From: Alviniconcha marisindica
Taxonomy: Eukaryota > Mollusca > Gastropoda > Provannidae
Direction of reading: 5' to 3'
DNA length: 64,000 nt
NCBI GenBank assembly: GCA_018857735.1
Contig: JABMCL010001519.1
Coordinates: forward strand, 242,001 to 306,000
Shown: positions 46,042 to 57,939 of the stretch, in pieces
Layout: the number at the start of each line of letters is the position of its first letter
How positions within the stretch are numbered: position 1 is the first letter of the stretch
Notes under the pieces: generated by a model
What the model saw: only the letters and a program-made list of their open reading frames with translations
Told to the model about the DNA's origin: nothing
Databases searched by the model: none
Made by a program: the position numbers and the translations under genes

Positions 46042-46280
46042 AGCTGCTGAGCTACACAACAAATAACCAACTTGGTTTGTTGTTTTTTACACCCAGTCAA
46101 CCAGTACGGTTATATCAGGGCGAAGCTACACAACAAAGCAGAACTGATTATATACAACTTATAAGAACAGCCGTAACACTAAAATCTGTCTGTGACTTTC
46201 CTGTCGTTAGTGTTAGGGCTGTTCTTATTTATAACTTGTACATAATTTTGATTGTTGCGTAGACGTAGCTCAGCAGTTGT
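46042..46280. mobile_element. Foldback element carrying a nested 60-bp insertion
   Basis: The left arm (CTGCTGAGCTACACAACAAA, then TATACAACTTATAAGAACAG, CCGTAACACT) is the inverse of the right arm (reverse complement CTGCTGAGCTACGTCTACGC, TACAAGTTATAAATAAGAAC, AGCCCTAACACT). The loop holds GTCTGTGACTTTCCTG, repeated just outside the right end (about 46279). The left arm is interrupted by an insertion at 46064-46123. Confidence 0.85.
46064..46123 (-). mobile_element. 60-bp retroposon insertion with perfect 14-bp target duplication
   Basis: AGCTACACAACAAA occurs at 46050-46063 and again at 46124-46137, flanking exactly 60 bp. The insert on the minus strand is GATATAACCGTACTGGTTGA, CTGGGTGTAAAAAACAACAA, ACCAAGTTGGTTA, the same box as 4497-4545 and its relatives. 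A duplication of this length is typical of LINE-style target-primed insertion, so the family is a retroposon and this copy is extremely short. Confidence 0.85.
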
Positions 46281-47395
46281 CTGTGACTTTCCTGCGGTTT
46301 AAAACAACAACGTGAACTGTGATAAGATAAAATGGAGATGATGTATTTCCAAAATGATTATATTTGGCAAAATTGATCGTTATTTCCCATGGCATCGCAA
46401 AAACAACAACAAAAACAACAAACAAACAAACAAGAAAACTGCGTTTGAGACTTCGTTTTGCTTTAGAATTCCAGAAAAGCTGAAATCCACGCAGGAAGTA
46501 GTACAGCAGCATATAAGCAGATGGAAAACATGTCAGTGGCGTCTTACGATGTCCTATGGGCAAGGAAAGGGTTAACAGCATTTTGCTGACGAAAGGCTTT
46601 GTCCCGGAACCGACGATTTCCCCTCTTTTGCGTCCCGTGTTTTTTCCTCTATTCTCTCCTGGGGATCGTGTTGATCGCAGCTTGCCTGCACTGGAGTTCA
46701 ATGTCGGGGTCTGGCATGCAATCAGCTCCCTTGTTTTACAACACATCACTCGTTCTCTCTAGTTCCAAGGTGGGGTACCGCGGACGCAGAAATTACGCTT
46801 TCCGCAAAGCACTATCAAAAGTCCTGGGATTTTTGTTCTTGTTTAAAACAAAACAAAATTACAGCCGGGGTTGGTCGGAATAGCTTTGTATGCTCCACCT
46901 GCTGCCGAAATATTGTCTTCTTTATTTCTACTTTCCCAAAACATTCAACTCCATTTCCCCCAAGTCTTCTTGAAACACAGAAACTGAGGTGTGCTACAAA
47001 CACTGATGAGACATTCGCTTGAAACGTAATGAATTTAGTTTTGCCCTGATAGTTAACCCATAGTGGTTGACTGGGCGTTAAATATCAAGTAACCTGTCCT
47101 CCCCGTGATGCCGTTTTTACATGAGGCTCGTCCTGAGGTGACTTTGTGCAGCTGACAGGGCGCTAAGATCCAAGGAGTAGCGGCCTGCGTGCACTTGAGC
47201 TGGTGTGGGTATATGTGTCGTCGGCTAGCTCCCTTGAAGGACGGACGTTCACTCGTCAGTCTGCGCCGGTCTGCGGACACCGGAGTAGGTGCTACGCCAA
47301 AGTCTGGCTGCAGAAGCCAGACACGACTGTTCATCTATTCAAAGCAGCTTTACCTATTGATCAACGCCTTCCTCCCTCCCAACTTAGTTTTTCAA
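46281..47395. other. Intergenic with repeat boxes
   Basis: Contains a GGGTACCGCGGACGCAGAAA dispersed box at about 46772-46793 and a plus-strand retroposon tail at 47040-47092 (GTGGTTGACTGGGCGTTAAA, TATCAAGTAAC). No gene is supported. Confidence 0.55.
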
Positions 47396-47402
47396 CCCCC
47401 CC

Positions 47403-47433
<31 letters not shown>

Positions 47434-47493
47434 CCTTCCTTTCTTCCACCAATTCTTGGCATCAGTCCTTTGAAGATAGCGAATCGATTACAG

Positions 47494-47576
<83 letters not shown>

Positions 47577-47607
47577 CAGAGAGACAGAGAGACAGAGAGA
47601 GAGAGAG
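47396..47607. repeat. C24, (CA)n and (GA)n/GACAGA cluster
   Basis: C24 at 47396-47419, CA to 47432, then GA/GACAGA from about 47497 to 47607. Confidence 0.95.
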
Positions 47608-48182
47608 AGGTAAAGGGGGGGAAAAGGCATGAATACAGGCCGCAGCATTCGATTCCAATTATGCGTTGACGCAGTTGGCTCCTGTAATACTTAGCTGAAG
47701 ACTTCTAGCAGCATGAAATGAAAGTATTGATCGACTTTTATTTTCTTCTTTCATCCAGTAATCTTTCTAATATAATCGACCGGAAAGGAATTTGCGATGT
47801 TTTGGAGAGGCAATGAGCAAGAAGCGATAATTACCAGGGAAAATCTAGCCCCTCAGGTGATGCTCTGTGAAAGAATTACTATGGTCAACAGCGTAGTTTG
47901 CTCTCAGGCGAGTAAAACAAAAAGGTGGGCACGTCTTTGATCTTGTGATCGAAACAGCACCTGATTTAACGTAAATCGTTTGTAATCCGACCAGAAAGAA
48001 CGAAGTATTCCTCTGTAACACGGAGCATAGACAAGCTGGACAGGCAAACAGAAAATGAAGAAAGTAAGAGCAGCAGAAAATGAAGAAAGTAAGAGCAGCA
48101 ACATTGTGGATAGACATACATGTGCGTGGGTGGAAAAGTTGGGGGAAGAGCTAACAAGCTAACACGATAAATTTCTAAATCT

Positions 48183-48265
<83 letters not shown>

Positions 48266-48911
48266 GACAGAGACAGAGACAGACAGACAGAGACAGACAG
48301 AAATACAGTAACCGCCAAGCCCACTGTCGCACCTAGATCAGTGGACAGTAAGCGGCAGGACAGACACAGAGTCGCAGTGGCGGACGAACAGACAGACAGA
48401 CAAGTGTCATCACTATCGATTCAAGTCCTCCTCCGTGTGTTTGCCCTGAACGAAACCATGGACAGTAATGTGATCATGTCTGCGTATGTGTGTTTTTGTC
48501 ATCACCTCCTTTGCTTTCTGGATAAACTGGGGAAGAAGAGAGGGACGGAGGGAAGGAGAGGGGAGTGGGAGGGAGGGAAGGGGGGGGGGGATCTTCAGCT
48601 GTTGTGCTGAAGTAGTTTTTAGTTTAAAAGAAATGTTTTAACAAGGGTTGGGTTTAGAAAGTAGTAGAGTCATGCTACGAGGCTGAGTAATTCCACAGTA
48701 CTGATTCTGAATCACTGGCAAAGACAAAAGCCGTATCGTGCTAGGCCGAAGTGATGCCCTGCACAGGGCTTGTGGATGTTAATGTATTAGTGATAAAGTA
48801 TTGTACCAGTCAATAATTCAACCGGGAAGGAAGCCCAATGATCCAAACGTTGATATGAACCGCCGGTTTCCAACCCCGAACGTCTGGACTTCTGTTACAT
48901 ACAGCAGTTTC
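47608..48911. other. Intergenic, (GA)n/(GACA)n
   Basis: (GA)n at 48186-48253 runs into GACAGA variants to about 48300. A 27-bp duplication (AGAAAATGAAGAAAGTAAGA, GCAGC) lies at 48050-48102. G10 is near 48582-48590. No gene is supported. Confidence 0.55.
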
Positions 48912-49150
48912 TGTTATGTACAGCAGTTTCACGTGGCACCAGCCAAGTAACAATGAAAACAGCGCTGTAACCACTTTGGTGAATATTCTGAACGCGTTGT
49001 GTAAAGCTACAATAACCCATTCGGAGTCGCATACGACTAGAGCGCAATGGGTCTGCTCGGATGCAGGGAATATCGCTATAGTTGCCACTGTGAAGCGCTT
49101 ACGGCTCATCTCAAGATGAGGCGCTCAACAAATGTTCATTAAAAAAAAAG
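48912..49150 (+). mobile_element. SINE 3' module, good copy
   Basis: Reads GTTTCACGTGGCACCAGCCA, AGTAACAATG, ACCACTTTGGTGAATATTC, GAGTCGCATACGACTAGAGC, GGATGCAGGGAATATCGCTA, GTGAAGCGCTTACGGCTC, ATCTCAAGATGAGGCGCTC and ends in ATGTTCATT plus A10. ATCTCAAGATGAG is a palindrome near the 3' end. It shares its first half with the full SINE at 5267-5735. Confidence 0.8.
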
Positions 49151-50369
49151 AAGACATTGTGGTACTTTCCCTTTCAGTCAACACACACACACGCACGTAC
49201 ACACGCACACACGTGCGCGCGCGTACACGCACAGGCACACACAATCACAACCCATCTGTCCAGAAAAGCGTTTTCGTGTACGTCTTACAACTATCAGTAG
49301 TAATTAAGTTGCATAAATTTGAAAGATTTGGCAGCAGGTATCAGCTCTGATTCACGTAGTCCTATAATTATATACTCAAGCCAAAAAGTTAAGCAGCTTT
49401 GGAAAGAAGTCTAATAGGCTTACGTTTCATATTCTCGTCAAATAATTATAAAGTCAGATAACAGAAAGTCAGTAATGATCTGCAAAATCAGTGACACTGG
49501 GGACGATCACTTTTGTGGATATCTTTGACATCTCCTAGCTTTTGTCTGTTTACTAAGCAAAGAGCCTGCTGGCTGCAAGCTGATACTTGAGACTGTCTAG
49601 CAGTTGCATGCCCACCTTCAGGCATTCTGATCACTCGCATCTTCCTGAAAAACTAAAACATGAGCCACAGTGATAACGGTAATAGCAACAGCGATGACAA
49701 CACCAAGAGCAATACAGCATAATGGCTTCTGACGGTGGCATTCTCAGGCCTTTAAAAAAGAAAGGAAAAGGGTTTCGAAACACTGTAATTCCAGTTTGCA
49801 TAGGAGGAGCAAAAAGGAATAAAAAATCGCTTTTCTTGGTGATATTCTGAGGCAGGCCTACATGCATAAAGGAAAGTGGTTTCGATGCAGTTTGCATAGT
49901 GAGACAAAAACTACCCATTGTTTTGTTCGTTCTCTTCTTGTATGTAAGCGATCAACTTCTCTGAATCTAGAAGTTTCAGTTCACACAGACAGTGTTTTTA
50001 TTCTTATTCTTCCTTTTTCAAAAGTTTCAATTAAAGTCTTTTCGCATAAGTGATATTAGCCTGATATTACAATTATTATGCTAACAACATGTATCGGTAA
50101 GTTGCACTAATAAAAATTTGTTACACACACACACACAGGTGCACTTATTTGCAGTTAACAAACCATATATACGCTTGTGTCTGAGACTGTATCCATACTG
50201 AGAATTAGTTTCACTTGATCTATAATCTCATACTCACAGGACTACATATACGCGCATATGCTAACGCATTCATACACCCTAAATGTGGCATACACTATAC
50301 ATACATACATACAACGACAGTGGCTGTGCGTGTTTAGCTGCCGCTTGAAATGAAAAGAGTACTTTTGGC
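49151..50369. other. Intergenic; one weak exon-like segment
   Basis: CA/CG repeats at 49181-49242. On the minus strand a good acceptor (TTCTTTTTTAAAG) ends at 49750 and is followed by frames that are either hydrophobic or Cys-rich, but no donor or consistent phase is seen, so nothing is called. Confidence 0.4.
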
Positions 50370-50540
50370 ACAAAACTACTGCGGTAACACGGGGATGGAA
50401 CGGTTGCCAAAACAGGTGTCGATCAGCACAAAAAGTTACCCCTGGAGAAGGAAATTCTCCAGTCTCTCCTGCCGGGGATCGAACCCACGACCTTCCGATC
50501 ACGAATCTGGCGCTCTGCCACAGCACCTCCCGCCCCTGTT
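50370..50540 (-). mobile_element. tRNA-derived SINE, 5' part
   Basis: The minus strand reads GTGGCAGAGCGCCAGATTCG, GGTCGTGGGTTCGATCCCCG, GAATTTCCTTCTCCAGGGGT, AACTTTTTGTGC and CCGTGTTACCGCAGTAG. It matches the head and first body of 5267-5735. It stops before the GGCACCAGCC module, which is unusual for a SINE because the 3' end is normally retained. Confidence 0.8.
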
Positions 50541-51641
50541 GATCTCATTCATGTTTAATAACGCAGCAGTTACAAGCGACAACGGAACCGCAGCTTCGCA
50601 TAGCTAATGACAGGGCAAGACAACTGATCCTCTGTTTGTCAGACAGACAGCACAGTTAGAAACCACGCCAGAATTAGACCTATCCAACAAATGGCGCTCT
50701 TCACCCAGCTCGTCAACATACGGATGGGATTACCCGGGTCATCTGTAGCCTACAGTCAGACGTACCTAGTGTCGGCAACAAAGAAACAAGGCCGTGACAG
50801 GCTCAAGAAATAAACACAGGACACTCAGTACCGCAGGTTCAGTAAATCATTGAAACTCATGTCCGTATCTGTGTAACTCTCGCGTAAATAACGAGGACGG
50901 TAACGACATACAGCTTACGAAATAAACAAAACCATTGCGTAGTAAAGTAACTCTGCGAAGATCAGTCGTGGCGGTAAAAATAAAGCAGGACTTATAAAGA
51001 CATGTACGCGACTCGGGGGGGGGGGGGGGGGGAGGGGGGGGGGTAACATTAGGAACTCATATAAAATAAAATAAAGTGAAGCAAGAATGATAGAGTTCTA
51101 AAACAAGACTGGACAGGAAAACAACATAGCTCAACCAAAAAAACAAATAAACAGATAAGTGATTTACCTTTTTATCTCATTTTCCATCGTTTTTCGCCGT
51201 GTAACTGTTGTTTAAGCGTCGTTTTGTAGCTTGGTAAAGGTGATTACCCCGAAAATTTGCAGTGTGTTTTTGTCCCAATAAATAGCGTTCTTTTGAACCT
51301 TTTATGTGTTTGGATCTTAGGAACTCATAGACTAGCTCTCGAGACCAGTCGTGCAAATACGCAGGACTGAACGACGTGTGTGCATCAAACATGCTAACAA
51401 AATAAAGACAACATTTAGCCAAGCAAACCACAGACTCACTGCAAAGATCAGTCAGATAAGCAGATAAAAGAGCGTAATAATGAGAATTTACAGCGCTTAA
51501 TTTTCCAATAAAACCCGAAGCGCGTACGTAATGATGACAATCAACCCTACAAAGCATTCAATTGATAACACTACACAGTAATCACTAACCAAAACACTCC
51601 GCTGCAATACACCAGCACTCTCACCAATAACAGTTACCACA

Positions 51642-51680
<39 letters not shown>

Positions 51681-51786
51681 GTGGACACATCGGTGTTGGA
51701 GATTTAAAAAAATTAAAAATTAATGGAGGAAATGGCGTGAAACGTTTGTAGAACGAATAACTGAAAATCAAAAAGAACGGAAAGGT
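50541..51786. other. Intergenic
   Basis: Contains G18-A-G10 (51015-51043) and (CA)n (51643-51677). A 126-aa minus-strand frame (51177-51557) lacks recognisable domains. No gene is supported. Confidence 0.5.
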
Positions 51787-51935
51787 TTCGAATGAAGCTG
51801 AATGGACCAGGAAGGCAGAAATCAAGGTTCCCATTGCTGAGAACCCACATTTATTGAATGTTTTTTCTTTAAAGCCGGAAGTAATTCATAGGGCAGAGAC
51901 CTTAATTTCTGCGTCCACGGCACCCAACTAAGCAG
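51787..51935. mobile_element. Inverted-repeat element with GCAGAAAT-AAGGT ends
   Basis: The left end (GGACCAGGAAGGCAGAAATC, AAGGTTCCC) and the right end in reverse complement (GGTGCCGTGGACGCAGAAAT, TAAGGTCTCTGCCC) form about 35-bp imperfect terminal inverted repeats around about 80 bp. Single ends are scattered at 19492, 20383, 24235, 28103 and 46772. Confidence 0.65.
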
Positions 51936-52194
51936 GACACAGGGAGACACCCTGATCCCAGCTCACGGAACTCGGGAGGGCACCGACTAAATAAATCGTC
52001 GACTTGCTGTCAAGATCGGTCGTGCACGTAAACAGAACACAAAAGCGTAGTTGTGGAACGGGCAACATTTCAGTTATAAATTTCCACCTGTCACCCACGA
52101 AATAAATCTTTGCAGTTATTGCCGCTACTTTTCTCCTGCGGAGGCAGGAACCCTAGCAGACAGCGACGTGGGAAGAGGGGCGGGGATTATGTCT
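51936..52194. other. Spacer without recognised feature
   Basis: Unique sequence between the inverted-repeat element and the minisatellite; nothing supported. Confidence 0.4.
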
Positions 52195-52852
52195 ACAGTA
52201 ACGCTACTCTCACCAGCAGTAACGCTACGCTCTCACCAGTAACGCTACACTCTCACCGCCAGAAACGCTACACTCTCACCGCCAGAAACGCTACACTCTC
52301 ACAAGCAGTAACGCTACACTCTCACCAGTACCAGTAACGCTACACTCTCACCAGTAACGCTACACTCGCCAGCAGTAACGCTACACTCTCACCAGTACCA
52401 GTAACGCTACACTCTCACCAGTACCAGTAACGCGACACTCACACCAGTAACGCGACACTCGCCAGCAGTAACGCTACTCTCTCACCAGCAGTAACGCAAC
52501 ATTCTCACCAGCGGCAACGCTACGCTCTCACCAGTACCAGTAACGCAACACTCTCACCAGTACCAGTAACACTACGCTATCACCAGTACCAGTAACGCGA
52601 CACTCTCACCAGTAACGCGACACTCACCAGTAACGCTAGTCACCGGCAGTAACGCGACACTCACCAGCAGTAACGCTACACTCTCACCACCAGTAACGAG
52701 ACGCTCTCACCAGCAACGCGACACTCTCACCAGTAATGCTACACTCTCACCAGCAGTAACGCCACACTCTCACCAGTAACAACGCCGCACTCTCATCAGT
52801 AACAATGCTACACTCTCACCAGCAGTAACGCTAAACTCTCACCAGCAGAATG
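52195..52852. repeat. Variable 17-26-bp minisatellite, ~28 copies
   Basis: Core AGTAACGCTACACTCTCACC with optional AGC or AGTACC spacers. Units differ in length and many carry CGACACT in place of CTACACT. Confidence 0.95.
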
Positions 52853-53739
52853 ATCACCTGAATTGTTGGGGACGGAGATGAGAAGGGGGATGGAGCGAAA
52901 GGAGAAGACGACATGGTGAAACTATCATGCAGAGCTGTACACAGGTGAAATACAGTTACTAGTATCGAGCCTAGAATGTTTGACGGGTAATCATCATTGC
53001 AGTAAGAAATACAAATGCTGACGTATAAGCAAAACAGAAAAGCGATTCTTTCATAGCCATGCAACTGTTGACTAGCTGCCTGTTGTCTCTGCTTGAAGTC
53101 CAGTACACAACCAATGCGACCGACTCAAAATCCAATCCATCACTGTCGCTGCCGAGTCCAGTTCATCGCTGTTGCTATTACTGAAATGCTGTTCTAAAAC
53201 AGTCTCACGGGTCCATCGCTTTCCTCCCAGACTGCCAGGCAGACGACGGGCGAGACAGGGTGCGACCCTAACCTTCCCCACAAATTACTGTCCGTCCCTT
53301 GGGGCCCTGTTGCCCTGGATTCCAGCAAAGACTGAGCGGGTCATCGACTGACCAGTGGGGCAGCCGCTTGTCAGCTGTGGACATAATTATTGTAGCGTAT
53401 GGGAATCAAACTGCAGAATGTCAGTTCATTTTTATTTATTTTTACATTTAATAGCCTGTCACCAGACCACTGACCGAGCAGTACGGGTTTTCAATGTGAG
53501 CACGTCAAAAACAACCAAAAACAAAACAAAAAAGGACTACCAGGTCTGCGTGGACACTGTCTGAAACAAAGTGAAAGACTGCATTTTCAGTTTATCCACT
53601 GACCATGCAGTGAGATAACTGTGTTGTCAAGTGTGTTACACGCTAGATGGGTCATTGAAACTTTGTACGCGTAATGTCCACTTCGGTAGCGCATATGTAC
53701 ATAGCAAAAGTTTTTATTTGCTGGGCGACCCAGTTATTT

Positions 53740-53798
<59 letters not shown>

Positions 53799-53902
53799 CG
53801 ACTTGTACTTAAATCTTTAATAATAGTAATTTATGGCGTCCTACCTCGCAAGAGCCGGAGGATGCTTACAAAGACCTACAGATGCGCGTTTTTACCACAT
53901 TC

Positions 53903-53959
<57 letters not shown>

Positions 53960-54154
53960 CTCTCTCTTGTGTAATGAGGTATCGTCATCTCTCTTCTATT
54001 AATCCATATGCAAATATTTCAGTCTTAGTTCTTTATCAAAGATGGGCTATGTTTTGGACATCTAGCAGACTGGAGTCATGCCGTGGACTTAACGGGGTTG
54101 GTTGTTGTTTGTCCCGTCAGCATTGGGTCACCTCGGAACGACTTTAATTACCAC
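52853..54154. other. Intergenic with (CT)n and (CA)n
   Basis: (CT)n at 53742-53796 and (CA)n at 53904-53957. A 69-codon minus-strand frame (53072-53281) is non-repetitive but unrecognised. No gene is supported. Confidence 0.5.
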
Positions 54155-54660
54155 GGCGGTGGGCCTTGTTTTGGGATGTCGGTTTAACGTGGAGTACACG
54201 GCAGTGGGCCTTGTTTTGGGATGTCGTTTTAACGTGGAGTACACGGCGGTGGGCCTTGTTTTGGGATGTCGTTTTAACGTGGAGTACACGGCAGTGGGCC
54301 TTGTTTTGGGATGTCGTTTTAACGTGAAGTACACGGCGGTGGGTCTTGTTTTGGGATGTCGTTTTAACGTGGAGTACACGGCGGTGGGTCTTGTTTTGGG
54401 AATGTCCGTTTTGGGATTGTTTAACGTGGAGTACACGGCGGTGGGTCTTGTTTTGGGATGTCGTTTTAACGTGAAGTACACGGCGGTGGGTTTGGTTGTT
54501 TTGGGATGTCGTTTTAACTTTTGGAAGTACACGGCGGTGGGTTGTTTTGGGATGTCGTTTTAACGTGGAGTACACGGCGGTGGGTCTTGTTTTGGGATGT
54601 CGTTTTAACGTGGAGTACACGGCGGTGGGTCTTGTTTTGGGATGTCGTTTTAACGTGAGT
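54155..54660. repeat. 45-bp minisatellite, ~11 copies
   Basis: Unit ACGGCGGTGGGCCTTGTTTT, GGGATGTCGTTTTAACGTGG, AGTAC. The period of 15 codons keeps both strands open for more than 130 codons (YTAVGLVLGCRFNVE repeats), which is why long frames appear here. Indels at about 54400-54425 and 54490-54545 break the frame, arguing against coding. Confidence 0.95.
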
Positions 54661-55150
54661 ACCCGTTTTAACTAAAAACGTAACAACGTTTTCAGTGCGT
54701 TCGAAAACACACACACACGCAAGACAGGAGTAGACTTTGAACTACCGATAGACTATAGACAGTTGGCATGAACTCACTGGTGGGGAAACTAACGGGGCTG
54801 CGTCAATCAGCAGGCTATTGTCACTATTCTTGTATAACCACCCTACCCGTCAGTCTGCAACGTGTCGGCCTGCTGCGCGCCGTTAGGAGGGAAGGCGATG
54901 GTGGCAGACAGAAGTCATCTGCCAAACATATTTCATTTATGACTACCGCCCCACTTCACAAGGTAGGTTTCCGACTTCTGGCTACTTCGGTAGTCGTGTT
55001 GTCCATGCAGTTGTCTCCCTTATTCGGCCCGGGGATGAAATTACCAGGGCGAAACCCTAAAGCTGGATTTCCGCCATAGGAAGTTATCATTAGTCAATGG
55101 CATTCTTCTGTTTCTAGTCAGTACATGTTGCACATGAATCATGAAGACTG

Positions 55151-55151
<1 letters not shown>
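54661..55151. other. Intergenic, no gene supported
   Basis: A 103-codon plus-strand frame at 54768-55079 is non-repetitive (MNSLVGKLTGLRQSAGYCHY...) but has no recognised domain, signal or splice support. Confidence 0.4.

Positions 55152-55187
<36 letters not shown>
55152..55187. repeat. C36 homopolymer
   Basis: An uninterrupted run of 36 C, the counterpart on this strand of the G36 run at 10230. Confidence 0.95.
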
Positions 55188-55555
55188 ACCCCCACCCTCC
55201 GACAAAAACAAAAACAAAAACCTCCGTATCAAGCAAAAAAAATTGACGATTTTTGCGAGCCACTTCTTCTTCTCTGTATGCTCCAGGACTTTTCGACCGG
55301 AAAGGCTTACTGTTGACTATGCAATACACAGTACACGTATACTAACGTTCAAGATCTAGTGTTCAAGAACCACTGATCACGATCAGCTCTGGGTTTTATG
55401 GCGGCACGGGCTACAGGGTGGTGGTGGTGGTCATCAATCTACTATAATTATATAAAACTAATTACAAACAGCGGTTGAAAAAGTATGTACAGAATGACAA
55501 ATTCCGTGTTTATTCTTCTACTTTTCAATAGCTTTGTGTGTAGCAAAGGACACAC
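55188..55555. other. Spacer without recognised feature
   Basis: A/AAC-rich start, then unique sequence with a GTG repeat (about 55420-55430). Nothing supported. Confidence 0.4.
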
Positions 55556-55656
55556 ACGCACCCCGCAAGCACAAACACACACGCACCCCGCACACACAAA
55601 CACACACACACGCACACACATACACACACGCACGCACACACACACAAGCAAGCGCG

Positions 55657-55728
<72 letters not shown>

Positions 55729-55760
55729 CACATACACACAAACACACACACACAAAGCGC
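55556..55760. repeat. 200-bp CA/CG alternating purine-pyrimidine tract
   Basis: CACA, GCAC and a GCGCGCGCGC core (about 55652-55665) make an almost unbroken Z-DNA-prone tract. Confidence 0.93.
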
Positions 55761-56062
55761 GCGTGCTCTCACGCATATGCTCAGAGGAAAATGGCATCAC
55801 AGGTTTCTCAGAAGATAACCCAAAACGAGTATTTAAATCAACACACCACCTTTCAGAACTGCCAGGTTCTGCCAGCTGTTCAGCCCAGTCACCTAACAAC
55901 GATATGTGATTAAGTACATCATCGATCAAGACACAGGACTGTTTGTCATGGGTCATCAATCACAGCAGATACGCGCTCGTCATAATTATGCAGATTCATC
56001 CCCGGCCCGCCGGGGTTACGAGGCGAATGATCGACGACCAGACTACCCCCAGAACACATCCG

Positions 56063-56111
56063 TGATCAAGAACAATTACATACGTATTTGCGTCTGCTTC
56101 CGAACACTCTC

Positions 56112-56194
<83 letters not shown>

Positions 56195-56288
56195 GGAGAC
56201 GAGAGACGGAGACAGAGATGGTGACAGTCCGACAGACAGAGTGATCAAGAACAATGACATTAATCGCGTCTGCTTCTGAACACTCAAC

Positions 56289-56353
<65 letters not shown>

Positions 56354-56465
56354 AAACTTCAATTAAAAACTGACAATTATCATCATCAATTAGCGAAAAA
56401 CCACTAATCAACTTTGATTAAAAACCAACATAATTATCATCATCAATTAACGAAAACACCACTGA
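56063..56465. repeat. Duplicated module with twin (GA)n tracts
   Basis: GATCAAGAACAATTACAT and CGTCTGCTTCCGAACACTC precede (GA)n at 56116-56192; GATCAAGAACAATGACAT and CGTCTGCTTCTGAACACTC precede (GA)n at about 56292-56352. A second local duplication follows (56356-56465, AATTATCATCATCAATTA). The microsatellite travelled with its flank. Confidence 0.85.
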
Positions 56466-56639
56466 ATCAATTCCTCAATCAACGACTGAGTCAACATAGA
56501 TTTAACGACACATGATGAAGGAGCTGCGAAGCCGCCTGTTGCATAATAATGTCATGCACAGTGAAGAGGAGGCGGACAGACACTGAGACAGACACACAAA
56601 CACTGAGAAAGACAGACAGACAAACACTGAGACAGACTG
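56466..56639. other. Spacer with GACA repeats
   Basis: GACAGACAC variants; nothing else. Confidence 0.4.
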
Positions 56640-57110
56640 TTCTCAGGTCACTCTCACCTCCCACAGTGGACAGGACATGTTGAACAAGTTCCAGACCCGT
56701 CATCGGTTGCGACGTTGCCGACAAACACACGGCCGCGGTTCCTCCCTCTGCGCTCGTGTCCGCGTGCATCACCGTTAGTGTCACGCTCACTCTCACCCGC
56801 CAGCGTTGCGCCCACCATGGTCATGAATGCAGCCGCTACGATGCCGTCGCCGCGCTCACCCCACCCGCCGCCAATTATGCTAATCACCAAAGGTCAGCCC
56901 GATCACTCGACAATGCCGCCTCGTCGAGCAACAGCAGTGATCGCCGGCATAGGGAACAGCATCATCCGGAAAGTGCCAGAACTAGCTGACTGAGTCACGT
57001 CTTACATCAGCGTGCCCTACGTCTCGGTCGCCGGGCGTTCCAGTGCAGTCGGGCGCACGCAACAGCCGGCCGGGCCGGTCCGGGTCTCAGGATGGGTCAG
57101 AGACACTATA
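56640..57110 (-). promoter_or_regulatory. CpG-rich block, possible promoter and 5' exon on the minus strand
   Basis: High GC and CpG (CCGGCCGGGCCGG, GCCGTCGCCGCGC) in an AT-rich setting. The minus strand has two donor-like sites: GCTGGCGG/GTGAGA after ATGACCATGGTGGGCG, and GTGGGAG/GTGAGA (about 56671) after MTGLELVQHVLSTVG. A 5' noncoding or alternative exon of a minus-strand gene, including TRIM about 54 kb downstream, is possible but unproven. Confidence 0.25.
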
Positions 57111-57878
57111 TATATACACAACACCTTGCTGTACGTAGCAGGCTGTTTCCCTGGGTTGGTCACACGGTCAGTCCTTGGCGAGGGGCGGAAGAAAGGCAGT
57201 TACAGAAACGGCCCAGAAACGGCCAACGCAATTCCAACACAGCAATTGATCATTTCCGCAAGACCGGCGCTATGGCTGCTGAGGAGGATTCGATCAGCTC
57301 GTGTGCTGAACACGACCCTGAATGCAGCCAAGTATTGCAGCACGAAACGAAAAAAGAAAAGAAAAAAAGAAAGAAAAAAAAGACACTCAGCGGTTTACTT
57401 TGGCCAAAATCATTGGCGAACTTTACTCGTCTTTGTTGTCACCTTGTCGATTTTGCTGTAACTAATTGCTATGCCACTGAGCGTGGCGAACGCAGTCACT
57501 GATTTATGAACGCCGCAATCAATCTGAAAGGGAACTATTATGACCGAGGTTAGAACTGAACATTTTGGTCTGGCTGAAATTGACTTTAACGTGACCCAGC
57601 GGCTTAGGTTCGAGTACCGGTGGAGGCGGGGTTCAGGGGCCGTTTTTTCAGGTGCTGCTTGTCGACATTCCTGTGCTCGTCAATGCCACCTCACTTTTTT
57701 TTCTTTTTGCAGAACACGCACTAAGATCGCTGAACACCGTCGTGTTAAAGATCCCACGTCCCTATTTCCACACGATAAGGCCTAACGGTCGGTGGCGCCG
57801 TATGACTGCTGCAGATTGAACAAGTGAAAAAAGAAAAAATTAAAAACAAAAAACAAACAAGCAAACAAAAACACCACA

Positions 57879-57939
<61 letters not shown>

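Noticed and set aside
49631..49918. Cys-rich or hydrophobic exon after a good acceptor at 49750
   Set aside because: Different frames give different attractive peptides, no donor follows, and phase cannot be fixed.
54102..54620. 153-158-codon repetitive proteins on both strands
   Set aside because: The frames follow from a 45-bp repeat period; indels break the pattern and there is no start, splice or composition support.
55485..55959. 140-codon Thr/His and Cys/Val frames
   Set aside because: Pure translation of CA/CG dinucleotide repeats.
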